Of a stretch of 64,000 nt of DNA, positions 1 through 12,745 are shown piece after piece. The stretch spans positions 1,984,001-2,048,000 of the forward strand of contig SADC01001204.1 in NCBI GenBank assembly GCA_004194705.1, read 5' to 3'. The number at the start of each line of letters is the position of its first letter. The stretch's first letter is position 1. The translations under genes and the position numbers were made by a program. The stretch is from Ditylenchus dipsaci (taxonomy: Eukaryota > Nematoda > Chromadorea > Rhabditida > Anguinidae). Below the pieces are notes generated by a model. The model made no database searches. It saw only the letters and a program-made list of their open reading frames with translations, and was not told the origin of the DNA.

Positions 1-3000
1 AAACAAGTTCCAGCTAGATCTAATTCTCCAGTACTAATCCAGAAAAGTGTGCAGACGGAACTCCCGCCTCTCACAACAACAATCCAGACTGACAGTAATT
101 TAACTAAATTACTGACGAAGACGAAGCTCCAGGAGATATATCTCAAATATTGGCATCGAGCCAAGATCCAGTTGGTATAAAGTCCGCTTTGGTACTATAC
201 GTGTGAACGACGTGCCAGATAATAGTCGAGTAAATCCTACTCAACTTGCGTGTGATGGGTCCGCGAGACCGCTCCAGGTCAGCAATCAGATCTTCATCTG
301 ATTTAGAAAAAAACAAGAAGGTGAAGGATGATTGTGTAGTTCCCAGTGTACGTTTGGCCAGTCTTTCCAGTAACAATCCAATAATCCAGAATTTACTTTT
401 GTTTATCCAGTTCAATCCAGCAAAAATCCAGTCGCATTGGCATCAGCCAGATTTCTTAGGTAAAGTCTAGTTCATCTGAGGTCACTAGACCTACAGAACC
501 GTCCAGTTAATCGTGATCTATTGCGGATCATGTGCTTATCTTGAAGGTTGGGATGTTCCAGTGTTACTAGGTAGTTGCTATTCTGAGGCATCTAGGAATC
601 GAATGAAGAGCAAAGAAAAGAGACATTAAAATGCTGGAGCCGTAGAAGCAGTTGGGCCAGATATCTGCGCTCAACTGGCTTAAAAAGAAAAAGAAACATT
701 ATAAGTTAAGCTCCAGCATCAAACTTGTGCCAGGGTGTGCTCCAGTCTTCGGCATTGGGGGGATCATCGATGAAGTCCAGTGGCCAGCCTTCAAAGCAAT
801 TCTCCAGCCGTCAAAGCAGCAGCCAAGCTTCGCAAAATTCTCTAGTCAGAGCCAGAGCAAGTCAAGTCTTCCAAGCGCAGAGCAGCTCCAGAGTCTTCCA
901 GCTGATGCAAGTGCCAGGCAAAAGCATCAATCAAGCCAGCGGATGAATGTGCCAGCAGTCGTGCCCAATCCGACAAGCGCCAGTTCCGCTAATTCCAGCT
1001 GACGTGTCCAATGAACCAAGAGGTATCTCCAGTCTCCGCTAACAAGCAAGGGTTCGGCTCAAGCAATTACGATCGTCCAGTCAAATCGTCTCTCTGTGGA
1101 AGCGCTCAACTCATCTCTCCATCATGCACAAGCTCCAGTCAAAGCAAGTAATAGCTCCAGCAATCAGTGCAAAGCGCCTAGCCAAGCAAGCAATCTCCAG
1201 TCTTATGGCAAATGGAAGCGCTCTCTCCAGCAAGTCTCCCAGTCTCTGGTCCAGTCCAAGCCGAAGCTCCAGTTCCGAGATCCCTTTTGAAGAGACTGTG
1301 ATGTCAAGGTTAGTGGGATTAAACAATTTGTCAAGATCCAGTAGGACATAAAAAGACGTACGCGTCCATTGCTCTGGAACAGTAGATTCCGAAGTGTTAA
1401 GGGAGTAATTGTCTAGTTCCAGTGTATGTTCCAGCTTTCTAGTTAGGTATCCAGATTTTGTGATTAGGTTACGGTAATTAGTTGCGACCATTAGTGTCAA
1501 AACTACTCCAGTCTTGTTGTCGGATACTACTCCGGTGGCATGGATAGGCAATGTTCCAGTATATAAGCTTTGTCTTGTTTACCAGATGTGCCTCCGGTGG
1601 CAAGGGTGATAGGCGTCACTCTAAATCCGGAAACTCTCCAGAAAACTTGTAGGTGTGCTCAACCTACTGGTGCTGACACTTAGGGTGGAAGGCTACCGCC
1701 AGGTGGGTAGAGTCAGCGAAAATTGTTGAATAGAAGTTCCAGTATTAAGTTCTAGTTACCCTGTTGTGTTGGTGTTTGTTGCACGTGCGCTTTGGTTCTG
1801 CTTCACAATATGGTACCCCCAAATTTGCCTTGGTCCCCTGTGTTTTTTCTCGAAAAATACCTTGGTCTCCCCTGTCATTAGTTATATTGATACTGTGATT
1901 ATGGTGATCATGGTGATTACGGTTAACATGATCACCTTGACCATGATCACCTTCAAAACAACAGGGGGACCAAGGTAGTTTTCAACAAAAAACAACAGGG
2001 GGGACCAAGGCAAATTTGGTACCATATGTGAAGCAGTTCCCGTGCGCAGTGGGATCATGCTGGCCCTACTTTTGGTTCAGTCAATTCATCAGTCTCCAGT
2101 ACACTCCAGTTTTAAGTTTGGAATTGGTTCATACTTATCGTCCAGTCAACAATCTGGAACTCAGTCAGTGGCTGGTGTTCATGGTGTAAGGATTGTTGCA
2201 AATATCCTTCGTCTATTTGCTGGTTACGGTTCGAGGGCGAACCTGGTGGCTGGTGATAGGTGTAAGGATTGTTGCGTTCGTCCGAACGTATTCCAGTCAA
2301 GACAATAGGTTCGCTTGGAAACCATTGCGACCCTAAATTAGTCCAGATTTAAGTAAGCAAATTCAAATAAGAATTTGTCTCGTCCAGATTTAATCGACAT
2401 AGAGAGTCAAGCTTCAATATATTATTCTATTTTGTGGATCTGATTTTGAAGCTTGCTCTCTGATGTCTGAGGTTAGTAAGATAAAAATTGATAGTTTTGG
2501 TACGCACTCAGTTGAGATCACTCCTGACAATAAGCGTGCCGCTCCAGTACTTTGTTTGACTATGGATTCAAACTAGTCCAGTTATTAGTCCAGTCAATCA
2601 GGCTGAGCTCAAGCCTAAGTATTTCAGTATATTTTACTCTTCTCAGGCTCTTCCAGACCGTATAGTTTCTACTCCATCAAAGAGCCAGTCAGGGCAGCTG
2701 AGCCCGAGATTAAATACTTTAGTATCTTTAATGTTCCAGAAAAAGGTGTCCTCGCTCGAGGCGCCTATTCTAGTTTCAGATATTACCGGTGGATCAATTG
2801 GCGCAAGAATCTTCCGTGGTGTCAACTCCAGCATGCCGGGATTCCCTCCGTATGTTTCGATCCCTCCTCCAGTCCGCGCTCCCGCTTGCAATACGCGAAG
2901 GTTGTTCCTCCAGCTGGTGGTCTATGGTGCCTGCCATGGGTGAATGGGAAACAGTCTCGTCCAGTCTGCAGCTTTGCTCCTCCTCAGAAGTCAAGTTTGG

Positions 3001-3295
3001 TGTTCTCCAGTATCAGCTCAGCCAGTGTTCCCGCTCTTCAGTTCTCGAGGAGATGTCCATTCGCGTGTCTCCAACTCCAGCTCTGATGACCAGATGTCCG
3101 CTCCTGTCCAGATCAAGGGAAATGATAAATCCTCCAGCCTCTCCAGTTCTGACTTCTCTAGTGGTGGTGGATCAAGAATCTCCAGTGTCTTCAGTATCTA
3201 GTTCTCATATTGCTTCTCAGATTGTATCTCTTGTCCCATGTCACCATGGTGCACTAATAAAGAAAACCAGTTTAAACCTTCGTTGTTTACTGTAG
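1..3295 (+). pseudogene. TCCAG-rich, frame-shifting coding-like block
   Basis: Not recognised. Long open stretches on the plus strand hand over from one frame to another: frame 1 is open from base 1 to a stop at 178, continues at about 182-295 in another frame (NDVPDNSRVNPTQL), then 246-470, 652-1002 and about 2580-3295. One open stretch near 2600-2740 contains a repeated peptide (AELKPKYFSIF, then AEPEIKYFSIF in the next frame). The segment is GC-richer than its surroundings and rich in Ser, Pro and Gln. By hand count it holds about 58 copies of TCCAG and only about one CTGGA. The motif falls in all three codon phases (xxT CCA Gxx, xTC CAG, TCC AGx), so it is not simply a peptide repeat. The last open frame ends at 3295, and the motif stops at about 3190. 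It is cut by a hairpin element at 1798-2036. It could be a decayed or indel-damaged large protein gene or an old retroelement. Confidence 0.4.
1798..2036. repeat. Hairpin element, CCTTGGTCCCC family
   Basis: The left end CTGCTTCACAATATGGTACC and the right end GGTACCATATGTGAAGCAG are inverted copies. Inside them lie inverted CCTTGGTCCCC / GGGGACCAAGG blocks, each present twice per arm, then a TGATCA-rich palindromic centre (1895-1955). It interrupts the TCCAG-rich block, which contains no TCCAG in this stretch. Confidence 0.8.
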
Positions 3296-5473
3296 GTTGA
3301 AAATTAGTCACCCCGGCTACTATTAGAGTAAATAATGTAAGTTTGAGAGTCTTTTGGTTTATGCTCAAGCGCCGGGCAAGCCAGCGTATATTGAAACGAA
3401 CTGAAACATGTTAATATTACCCTTACCTGTAGTTTTCGTAATACTTTTGAGCTCGTCTTAACGTAAGATGGCCTACAATGCGTCCAATCCAAGCCAAAAA
3501 ATCGAAATAAAAGTCAACAGGTGAACCAAGGCAAACAATTTTCCGGGGGGGGGGAAGGAAAACACATATAAACCATTTTTTTAAATTTTTCGTCAAAACA
3601 AAACTAAGGTAGAAAATGACAAAAAGTCGACAAAAACTTAATCTTGATTTACACACAAAGTTGACCTGAAAAATAAAAATAGAAAATTAGGTGCAAAATT
3701 TTTCATTTTTTCGAACTAACATAAAAAATCTGACGACAAAATAAACATTCCAATTTTTTAGACAAAAATTTATGAAAAATATTTTTCTAGTAAATAATGA
3801 TTGATTTCTTAAACATTTGCTCTAGAAAAAGATGAGTCTCCAAAATACGACGAAATCATTTCGTTTGTATCACTCGAAAAGCAGGAAACAAATGCGTTGG
3901 TATTTTAGATTATTGGGCAGTCTTTTATGCATAATGGTGAAATTTGTGTGGTGCTTCATTTGTTGCATTGACAACATGCTCCCGGTATGTTTTCAAATTT
4001 AAAGGAGGGGTGAAAGCTGTTAAGGAGATGGTCTCGACACGAAAGTATTATTCCAAGTTTCGTGTTTTGATGTGGTCTTAGCTCCATATTTATCAACAAC
4101 TCTGTGCGTTGATTCAAGCAAACTGTGCAGTATTAAACGTTAAACAAATATTAAACGAAAATTTTCGAATTTCTTTCAAAAAATAACTGAAAATTGAAAT
4201 GTAATAGAAAACTAATCAACCTTTTTCCGATGTTTTTCCTTCTACCTCCGTTTTTGATGCATTTTTCGAAGGATTCAGAAATTCTGATATTGACAATGCT
4301 AGTCCAACTTGAGTTCTGCTTATTTTTGTTTCACATTTCAGCACGAGTTGTCGACTAAATATGGCTCTAAACCACATTTGGAAAACGCAAAAGTTGAGAT
4401 AATTCTTTCGTGTCAAGACTAACTCCTTACACAGGCTACGTAACCAAAATTTTGAAAAGAAGTACACTTTGCCAAAAAAGTACAATTTTGTCATTTTTCG
4501 TCAAAAGTGCTATTTATGCAGTGCTTATTGATTTTTGAGCACCAAAAAAATTTTGAACTAAAACTTCAACAACAAAAAAATTTTGGTCCCGAAAAAAGTA
4601 CAAATCTTTTTAAAAAGTACAGTTACGTTGCCTGCCTAACAGCTTTCACTCCTACCTTGAGTATTTTGGCTAAATATCACTTAGCAAACAGTCTTAAGTG
4701 TATGCTGTGAAACAAAAATAGAAGAGACCGGCGGAGACGCTTGCTGGGAGTAGGAGACTGCAACTTCTCTCTGCTGCAATTGTGATGGTGGATGTGTGAA
4801 AGGCAAGGAGGCTGAAAGTTGGAAGATAAACTCTGGAGTCAGTTTTAAGTTACGAACTAATGCTCAACTAAAGGGGCCTTCCTGGAGGGCAACTTCTTAA
4901 AAAAATTTTTTTCCATTATTTGGGCTCTTAATTCATTATGCTAAAAAATATCTAAAAAAGTTAAGCTCACTTGATTCCACATAATGGTTTTTTAATTGAC
5001 AACAATTTAACATTTCGCCTAGGAAATCAATGTTAACTATCTTACACAGGGGTATTCTACCATATTTTCGCTACTGAAACTTGACGAAAAAATCCTCAAA
5101 GGTAATTTTGAAAAAGCTTCAGTAAATTTGTTGTCCTCCTACGTAAAAAAAACACACAAAACTGTATTTAAGAAGAGGAAAAAAGATTGAAAAAAAAAGT
5201 TGACCTCCGACGGGGCCCTCACCGCATCATTTCTTTTTTACATTTATTTACTTAATGCTTACAGGTGCATTTTTGAAACAACGTGGACCAATTGGCAAGT
5301 GAAAATAATAGTAATAAGAGTTATTTTGAGTAATGTCAATTTAAAAATTAAAAAAATATCGTGGAGCAATAAAAGTTTAAAAATGGAATTCACTTTAAAT
5401 TTATTTCTGTCAGTCTGACATAATTATGGATGTTACCTTATAATAGGCTCTGTGATACCGATCTTTCTAGAGA
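3296..5473. other. AT-rich intergenic stretch
   Basis: No gene supported. A fragment related to the ACCAAGG repeat family lies at 3510-3555 with a G homopolymer. The remaining open frames are short and A/T-driven. Confidence 0.5.
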
Positions 5474-5650
5474 GACAGAAACCCCGTTTAGTGCGACTGG
5501 GACCGGAAAAAGTCGCACTAAATAGGTGTCGCACTAAATCGGGGTGCACATTCGAGACTTTCAAAGACTTTTAACACATCCATCAACCCACGGTCGCACT
5601 AAATCGGGGTTCGCACTAGATCGAGGGCGCACTAAATCGGGTTGACTGTA
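5474..5650. repeat. TIR hairpin, header CAGTCAACCC, word GTCGCACTAAATCGGG
   Basis: The right end reads GGGTTGACTGTA; the left is a degenerate inverse (ACAGAAACCCCGTTTAGTGC). The word (G)TCGCACTAAATCGGGG occurs about five times in the two arms. The TA-flanked CAGT terminus resembles the termini of pogo/Tc1-type transposons (inference). Confidence 0.75.
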
Positions 5651-5870
5651 TAATAAGTAACCATAGATGTGAAATAATGTCTCGATAGAAAATGTCCGGT
5701 AGAATTTTGTCGCCGGCGAATTTGTCACGCTTGCCCATAGCCTATCTGAAAATATAAAAAATTAAAGTACCCAATTGCAGTTCTTTACACAAAAATCAAA
5801 TGTTTTTATGTTGTATTGTTTATGTGTAAATTCGAACAAGATGATTTTTTAGGCAAAATATCTTGAGGCA

Positions 5871-7095
5871 TTAAATTTTGCAGACAGTGTGCTATTGTAG
5901 GCTGTGCTCAATTCATCATCCAATTCCAGCTTGACTAGGAGCTGGTTTCAACATTGGATTACATCTGGAGAGTTTGCAGGCTTGTTATCTGGCTGAGCTG
6001 GCCATTCCTTCCGGTGACCATGGATAGTTTCCTCTAGCACTCCAAGGTGTAATAAGTGTTTCCATAGTCTACAGCACTTGTATCCGACCAAGCCAAAGAA
6101 TTCACTGCTGCAAAAGGCTCGCCGGAAGTATGAGTATATTAAGTCCGATATAATTTGCCATGGCACATGGATGCTGCTTGTGTAGCTAGATCTAAATATT
6201 AAATCTGTCAATTTATGGCATCGGCCCCACAAATTGCCACATTTACACTTGCTGTTTTTGTTTTGCCATTTATTCAACAGTTCAATTTTCGGCTATTCAA
6301 ATTGAATTTTGCTTTTTTAGACAAAAATACTTGTGAGTTCTGTAAGATATTCTCAGAGAAAAAGTGAAAAAGAATGTGATGAACATAATGATGCTCTGAA
6401 GGCACGTTCACATGAGGGTCGACCTGAGTGTGAGATTTGAAGTTTTTTAACGCGGGAAGAGCTTTACTTTTTTCCTTGACTGAAAGTTTTTTTCTCTTGT
6501 CACCATCTGGTAGCTAAGATTCAGGGCTTCGAAAGAAGCCATTGACAAGCAACATCTGAAATAAAAATTGGGTTAAAAATGCTTAGGTCCGCACTCAGGT
6601 CGACACTCATTGTGAATTGCCTTAACGCTCTCCACTGTCTTTAGGCTCGTGACATATAAAAAAGACTGCTGAAAATTTCGCCTTGAAAAGTATGTGAAGC
6701 AGATGCCTTTTTCAATTGCAAAAACTCAATTGTTTGTTTGAAAATTTAACTTTTTAGATATTCAATTTATTTGAGGTTTTTTAAAAAATTTAAGTGGGTC
6801 CTGGAGGTGTTAAAAAAATTTTACAAACCTGCCACAAACTCATTTTCTTCCTTGGTGTGAATTGAAGTGACGTTTGCATTCAAAGCAGCACAAGCAGCTT
6901 GATATTGTTTTGCTGAAACTTGCCATCAGTTCCAATGCTGGCACCAGAAATGGCCTTGAAAGTTGTCAAATATCACCGTGTAAATAAAAATTAAAATAAA
7001 AAATATTTATATAAAATTGCTTACATATAACAATATTGGTCAAATATGGTGAAACTTTTAGGGCAAGTAGGTGAGCATTGCGTATCAGAATTACC
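5871..7095 (-). pseudogene. C-type lectin domain pseudogene (copy A, 5' truncated)
   Basis: Three exons read on the minus strand: 7095-7025 (CTLD start, CPKSFTIFDQYCY), 6954-6829 (C-type lectin helix and strand region, ANVTSIHTKEENEFVAG) and 6191-5871 (long-loop region, WPAQPDNKPANSP). They match the exon structure of the copies at 9.3 and 15.2 kb, so the family assignment is solid. The QPDN motif occupies the usual Ca2+/sugar-ligand position; in the classical rule QPD suggests galactose-type binding. At least eight single-base frame changes are needed to read through (one each in the first two exons, about six in the last), and no signal-peptide or thrombospondin-like exon is seen upstream. 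This is a decayed partial duplicate. Confidence 0.85.
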
Positions 7096-9287
7096 CTATA
7101 AAATATCAATCTCATCGTTATGGTCTTTACAAAATTTGCATGTTTTTCTTCAAAAAAATATAAGGCCCCAAGGCTTAATGATACCTATAAGTTCATCCCC
7201 GCTTATTGTCCGACACTTTTTCACCTCAATTTTTGAAAACTTTTGCTAGTTCTGTTATGGGCGTCTAATATCAAATATTCAATAAGGTTCTTATTTTGCC
7301 AATTATTTTAAAACCAAAAAACTTACTGCAGGAACAGTGTCGAAAAAGATCAAAAACGATAGAAATTGAATAGAAACTATAGTTAAGTAAAACATTTTTA
7401 TGAAAGCAAATAATAACTTGCTTGAAAAGTGTTGTTGACAAGTATCTGAGGTGCCTATATATTTGATACACTGAATAAAAATCGAATAATTTTTTGAGGT
7501 GAACTAAGAAAAATCGTAAATATCGATTTTTTGAAACTTTTTTGATTTTTTGTCGAATATTTTTTCTATGTGTCTCTGGCAATCCTTATACGTTATTTCG
7601 CTTTTTAGCACCAAAATAGCATAGTCATATGTTGATTTTCATAAAATTCTTGCTTGACTCAATTATTTAAGAATAACTTTTTTTCTCTAGCAAATATGGC
7701 AGCGCTGTGTTCGCTCATGATCGGCGCTATCGAAGCTAGCAGGTTTTTGATTCTATTTTGATTTCGTCTCTAGCGAATATGGCAGTGCAGTGTTTGCGAA
7801 AGATCAGCGCCAGCAAGCTAGCAGCGTTGATCACCCCCTATCGGCATCTGCAAAAGTGGCGCGGTGTTCTTAGTTATGATCTTCACCAGCACAGACGCAA
7901 GGTGGAAAATGGAGGGTTATGGCTAAATTTAGAGAATTCTTTTTAACAAATTATTATAATCATTTTAAATTTTTGCTAACTCTATTCAACCTTGCAAAAT
8001 TTCAATTTGCTCGGGACCAACTCAATTTTGTCAATGATGATTTTGAATTTATTTTGTACATTTAACAATCGCCTCCCAAGCGTAGTAATTTCACTCGAAA
8101 TTTAACGGTGAACACGATAGCGCAAAAAAATAAGAAAAAAGTTGGTATGAGATTGTGTAAACCTTTCGAAACCCCTCTTCGCTGGGGCGGAATAAGAGAA
8201 ATTTTGAGTTTTTTCGGAAAAACACCCCAGTATCCCTAAGGTCAAAAAAAAAGTTTTAATTGAGGCGTATAATGTTAATTAAATTTTATAAAACAAGTAT
8301 TTAGGGCTCAAAATCAAATGTAAAAGCACAAAAAAATCAAAAATCAAAAAAGCACAGAGTGGGTATTCGGACACCCCATAAATACCTTACCCGGAATAGT
8401 GGTCTTTACAAGGGTGAATAGGGATGCGAGGAGGTAGGTAGTTTCACCAGGAAAGTGTGTGGATATGCAAAAGGAGTTGATCAGGTAGGGTAGGAGAGTG
8501 TTTAGTTAGGGGGTATGTCGCATCGCATCATCCTTAATTCTGTCGAGTATTTCGGACAACAGGTAAGTCAAATTACTCGAGGCCACTATAGCTATTAGAT
8601 AAGTAGCTTAACTACCTGATGCATATCCTAATCGCACCGATAGTAAGCCAATTCTCCCAGGGTAGGTAACCACGCCTATCCGAAAAAGAATATACAAAGA
8701 TAAAGGGAACAGTCGCCTATCGGGCGCTCCAGCGTATTTGTGACTATAATAGTTGTGAGTACTCATGAATCCCCGAAAATAGAAAAAGTTTTTTCTTGTG
8801 ACCAAACATGTACTTAAATGCGTTAGTCACCCACACACTATCCAAATACTATATAGAGATGTGTCAGCCTAAGCCAGATGAAGTCACTATCAAGAATAAG
8901 GGTATTCTTTAGGGGTACCAACCCCTCTCCAGGTGGAGGATAGTTTAACCGGAGGAATGGTAACCAATTTAACCCTAAGGGTATTTTCTCGAAGGCCTCT
9001 GTTGCAGAATCTGTTCTCGTAGGTGTCACTACAATTGACATATTGCGTTTGTAAGAGTGCGACTGTAAAGCGCCATCGAGCTGGCAACTTATAGTATTTG
9101 GCATTAGCGTATGTGTGTGGTGCTCAATTTTTCCATGTCCGTCACACTTTTTAGCCAATTCCCCATTCACAGGTCTCTTTGTTCTTGGGAAAGTTTATTC
9201 GCAGAAATTGAATTGTCATTCTGTACTTTTATATTATACAGGGTTTATCTAGTTAGTTAATTTCAAATAATTTACTAAATAAAAAGA
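7096..9287. other. Intergenic stretch with dispersed repeats
   Basis: No gene supported. 7270-7660 is a direct-orientation relative of about 25500-25900, sharing the stretch around GTTGTTGACAAGTATCTGAG. 7685-7830 contains a diverged tandem duplication around AATATGGCAGYGC. 8380-9180 is less AT-rich; an open frame of about 110 codons (9170-8838, minus) resembles nothing I recognise. Confidence 0.45.
7270..7660. repeat. Dispersed repeat copy (pairs with 25500-25900)
   Basis: About 390 bp colinear with 25500-25900. Both contain AACTATAGYTAAGT, AAATAATAA, GTGTTGTTGACAAGTAT and a TTTTTCTCCATGTGTCTC-like end. No clear terminal inverted repeat was found, so the class is unknown. Confidence 0.65.
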
Positions 9288-10338
9288 CTATTTTTTGCAC
9301 ACTGTTGTTCCAATCAAAGATGGACTGCAATCGTCATCCCAAGTGGCATATTGACTAGGAGCTTTAGAAAGCCACTGGAGCACACATTGAACATTTCTGG
9401 CACGTTATCTGGCTGAGCCGACCATTTACCCTTTGGAGACCAAGGATATATTCTCTAGTTGTCCAGGGTGAAACTAACAAGTTTGCATAGTCCACTGGAG
9501 AATGTCAAACCAGGACATTTTGTTGACTGGAGCAAATGCAGCGGCGGAAGAATGTGTGATTCCAAGACCGATATAGTTGGCTATACTCGAAGAATTGGCC
9601 TTGTTAGCTAGATCTAAAATTTAGTTGTCAACAATTAAACACCTATACATTATTCACAAATTTAAAACAACCTGCAACAAATGTATTTTCTGCTTTGCTA
9701 TGAATTGAAACAACGGTAGCATTAAGTGCTTTGCAAGCTTGTTGGTACTGTGTTCGGTTAACTGCAGCGCCGCCTGCTTGACGAGCTGTTAGTGCCTAAA
9801 TGATAATTTAAAAAAAGATAAATTGCTCTATTCTCTAAACGTTTTTGTATTATTCACTCTTACGAAAAATTGTATGAAATTACTATGATATAGATTTTGT
9901 TCAAACTCACTCTGTAGCAATGATTTTGAAAAAGAGTCCAATTTGTAGAGCAACTTGTTAATGGAATGTTGGATAGAGGTGTGCAACTTGATGCTGCTGC
10001 ATCACGCTCTACTGGCTAAATATTGATGATATCATTTTTTGGAGCAATATTTTCAAAGTTTTTTAAAGCATAAATAAGAACTTTTATTACTTTTATAAAT
10101 TAATCAACAAGAAGACCGTTTGAACTGTCCCCCCGCCTTACGTCAATCTGATACATTTTCTGGTAGCCCATGGTCGATTTACTGAGTGTAGAAAAAGTCC
10201 TCGCGGCGGGCAGAGAACAAAATTATTGAGTTTGGGGCCTCGGAAACTCAAAAAACTTCAAAAATGCCAATTTCGGATATTTCAGTGCCTCAATGACCAA
10301 TTTTTTGTTTGTCAAGTGGTCACATTATCACCCTATGT

Positions 10339-11261
10339 TACGGGTGTCTCAAAAGTTCGAACTCACTTTTTAAGATTTGAGTTTTCTTGAAACAGTGTAG
10401 ACATCAACAAATATTTAATACCATTTTGTAGCTTTGCATCTCCTTTTCAAATATCATATTAATATTAGCTTGATTATTTTGGATAAGTCGCCATTTGGCT
10501 TCAAACATTTGTCAGGTCATTTTGAGAAATTGACCAGCGTTTTCATCACTTTAACTGGTCAAAATTTAATTCTGGATTTTACGATCTAGCAACATTTTAC
10601 AACTTAGTTGCAGCGCAGCTCAAGAGCTACAAAATCCACTTTACAGAATAATTTTTGGAAATCTGAGTGTTGAGATATGATTTTTTGGAAAAAATAGACT
10701 TTCTGAAAAAATGCAAAAAATTGAAAAAATTTGAATACCGTATTCTCTCTAATAGAACCACATGTGGTTCTATTTTTCAACCCCCTTGGGGGGTGTGGTT
10801 CTATTAGAGAGTGTGGTTCAAATAGAGAGTGTGGTTCTATTAGAGAGAATACGGTAACTTGGATTTGGCCATTTTTTCAGAAAGTCTATTTTTTCCAAAA
10901 AGCCATATCTCAGCACTCAGATTTACAAAAATTATTCTGTAAAGTTGTTTTCGTAGCTCTTGAGCTGCGCTACAAGTTAACTCTAAGATGTTGCTAGATC
11001 GTGCAATCCAGAATTAAAATTTTGACCACTTAAAGTGATGAAAAATTTTCATTGAAAATGCTGGTCAATTTTTCAAAATGACCTGGCAAGTGTTTGGAGC
11101 CAAATGGCGACTTATCCGAGATAATCAAGCTAAGATTAATATGCCATTTGAAAGAGGAGATGCAGGGCTACAAAATGGTATTAAATATTTGTTGATGCCT
11201 ACACTGTTTTAAGAAAAACTCAAATCTTAAAAAGTGAGTTAGAACTTTTGAGACACCGGTA
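10339..11261. repeat. Long hairpin element, header TACYGGTGTCTCAAAAGTT
   Basis: The two arms (about 10339-10735 and 10857-11261) are near-complete inverted copies and end TACGGGTGTCTC... / ...GAGACACCGGTA. They are TA-bounded and about 0.92 kb in all. The loop is occupied by the separate TACCGTATT element at 10736-10856. A related core, without these ends, occurs at 57690-58110. It lies in an intron of the copy B lectin. No coding capacity. Confidence 0.85.
10736..10856. repeat. TIR element, header TACCGTATTCTCTCTAATAG, word GTGGTTCTATTAGAGA
   Basis: The ends are exact inverted copies (TACCGTATTCTCTCTAATAG / CTATTAGAGAGAATACGGTA). The right arm repeats the word three times. The header family recurs at 17439/23528, 32522, 45484 and 47875, each with different internal words. 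Confidence 0.85.
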
Positions 11262-12356
11262 GTTTTTGATGTCACGTCTAACAGTGATGTTTTTTAAAAA
11301 AATTCTGACGCTACTGTAATATACCCCCCCCAAAAAAGCTACTGTAATATACCCCCCCCCCCTAAAAAATCGGACCTACTGTCATATACCACCCCCCCCC
11401 CCAAAAACCGACTTTTTTGGTACAATTTTTGGTACAATGGGTACCAAAATTTGCTTTGGTCCCCCTGTTGTTTCAAGGTGGGGAACCTTTTTCTTGCCCG
11501 AATTGTTCGAATCACACTACGAGCATGCATATTTTTCCGACTCTTTCTTATCGTTTTTTCAAAGAGTTGGCACTTATTTTTTATTCAGTGAGATGAGCTA
11601 CCAAATGCCTGGTGACTTGCCTAAAAGAAGTTTTGAAAAAGTGGGTCTAAAACACAATGCCAAAACACGATTTCAATCAAGGGAGGCTACTATTAAAGAA
11701 AAAAATGTAATCAAGTAATGAATAAATAAAATTCAAGCTTTTACAACGCAAAAAACTTATTTGTTTTCTTATTGTAAGACTTTTTGAATATTTTTTAAGG
11801 GAATAATTAACTTTTGTTTAAAAAAATTTAAATTCACCTCAGCACACACAATCTTTTTGTTGAATACATGAGCTTTTAATGAGTTGCAGCAAGACGGCCG
11901 GGGATATTTACATGGTACATCATTACATCGAAGGCTTTGCGTTGAGTTTCCACTATAATTTGCAACTAAGCGTTTAAAATTTGGTTAAGATTTTTAAGTT
12001 TTTGTATTTTTAAGAACTTATATCTCTCAAAATTTTCACGCCAGAGATTTGTCACTTGTTTGGGACTTCAAATTCTTAGATTTTGGGTTTCTACGTCAAA
12101 AAAAATTTCGTTACTGAAAATCCAATGAGCACTGGATAAGATGGCACTTTTGTCACTTTCACTTATTTTAAAATTTTGAGTTGGGAGCCCTGGTGTAGAT
12201 CTACTCTTAGTTCTAAGTCTTGGCGTAAATTTTTTTTGTCAATATTCGTATGATGGGTATCAAACCCCGTGATATTCCCGATACAAAAAAAAAATCATTT
12301 TTAGAATGAATTTTTTTAAACACTGCTATCGCCATCATCTGACCCACTACTGTGTC

Positions 12357-12745
12357 CATAGTTGCGCCGGTGTGCGCCGACGAAAATTTTGAAACAAATC
12401 GGCGCCGGCGTCCATTTTAAAAGTCCATTTTTTAAGGCGCCACATTTTAAAACTGTCGGCTGGCGCCGGCAGTTTTTTCGACCCGGCGACTTAGTCGGCG
12501 CCTCTTATTTTGCCGCAAAAAAATTTCAAGAAAAGCCAAATTTCATGTTTTTTTTCAAATTTTTTTAAAGTAATAATGTCATTGAACGCATTTTTGATCA
12601 ATTCAATGACTTTTTGATATCGGGGCCGACGTCAAGTTCAGTATTTATTCCGGCGCCTGGCGCCACTTTTTTTACCCTGGCGCCGGTGCCCGATTTCAGA
12701 AACTGCAGGCGCCCGGCGCCGATTTTTTGGCCGTGCAACTGCGCT
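12357..12745. repeat. GC-rich palindromic element, word GGCGCCGGCG
   Basis: A GC island in AT-rich DNA. The ends read ATAGTTGCGCCGG... and ...TTTTTGGCCGTGCAACT, and both arms are packed with GGCGCC words. The layout (AGTTG header plus a reiterated word) resembles the elements at 26244, 32750, 34337, 46489 and 63185. It forms part of an intron of the copy B lectin. Confidence 0.6.

Noticed and set aside
8838..9170. 110-codon minus-strand open frame in a GC-richer stretch
   Set aside because: No start context, splice structure, signal peptide or recognisable domain; an overlapping 65-codon frame is equally open.
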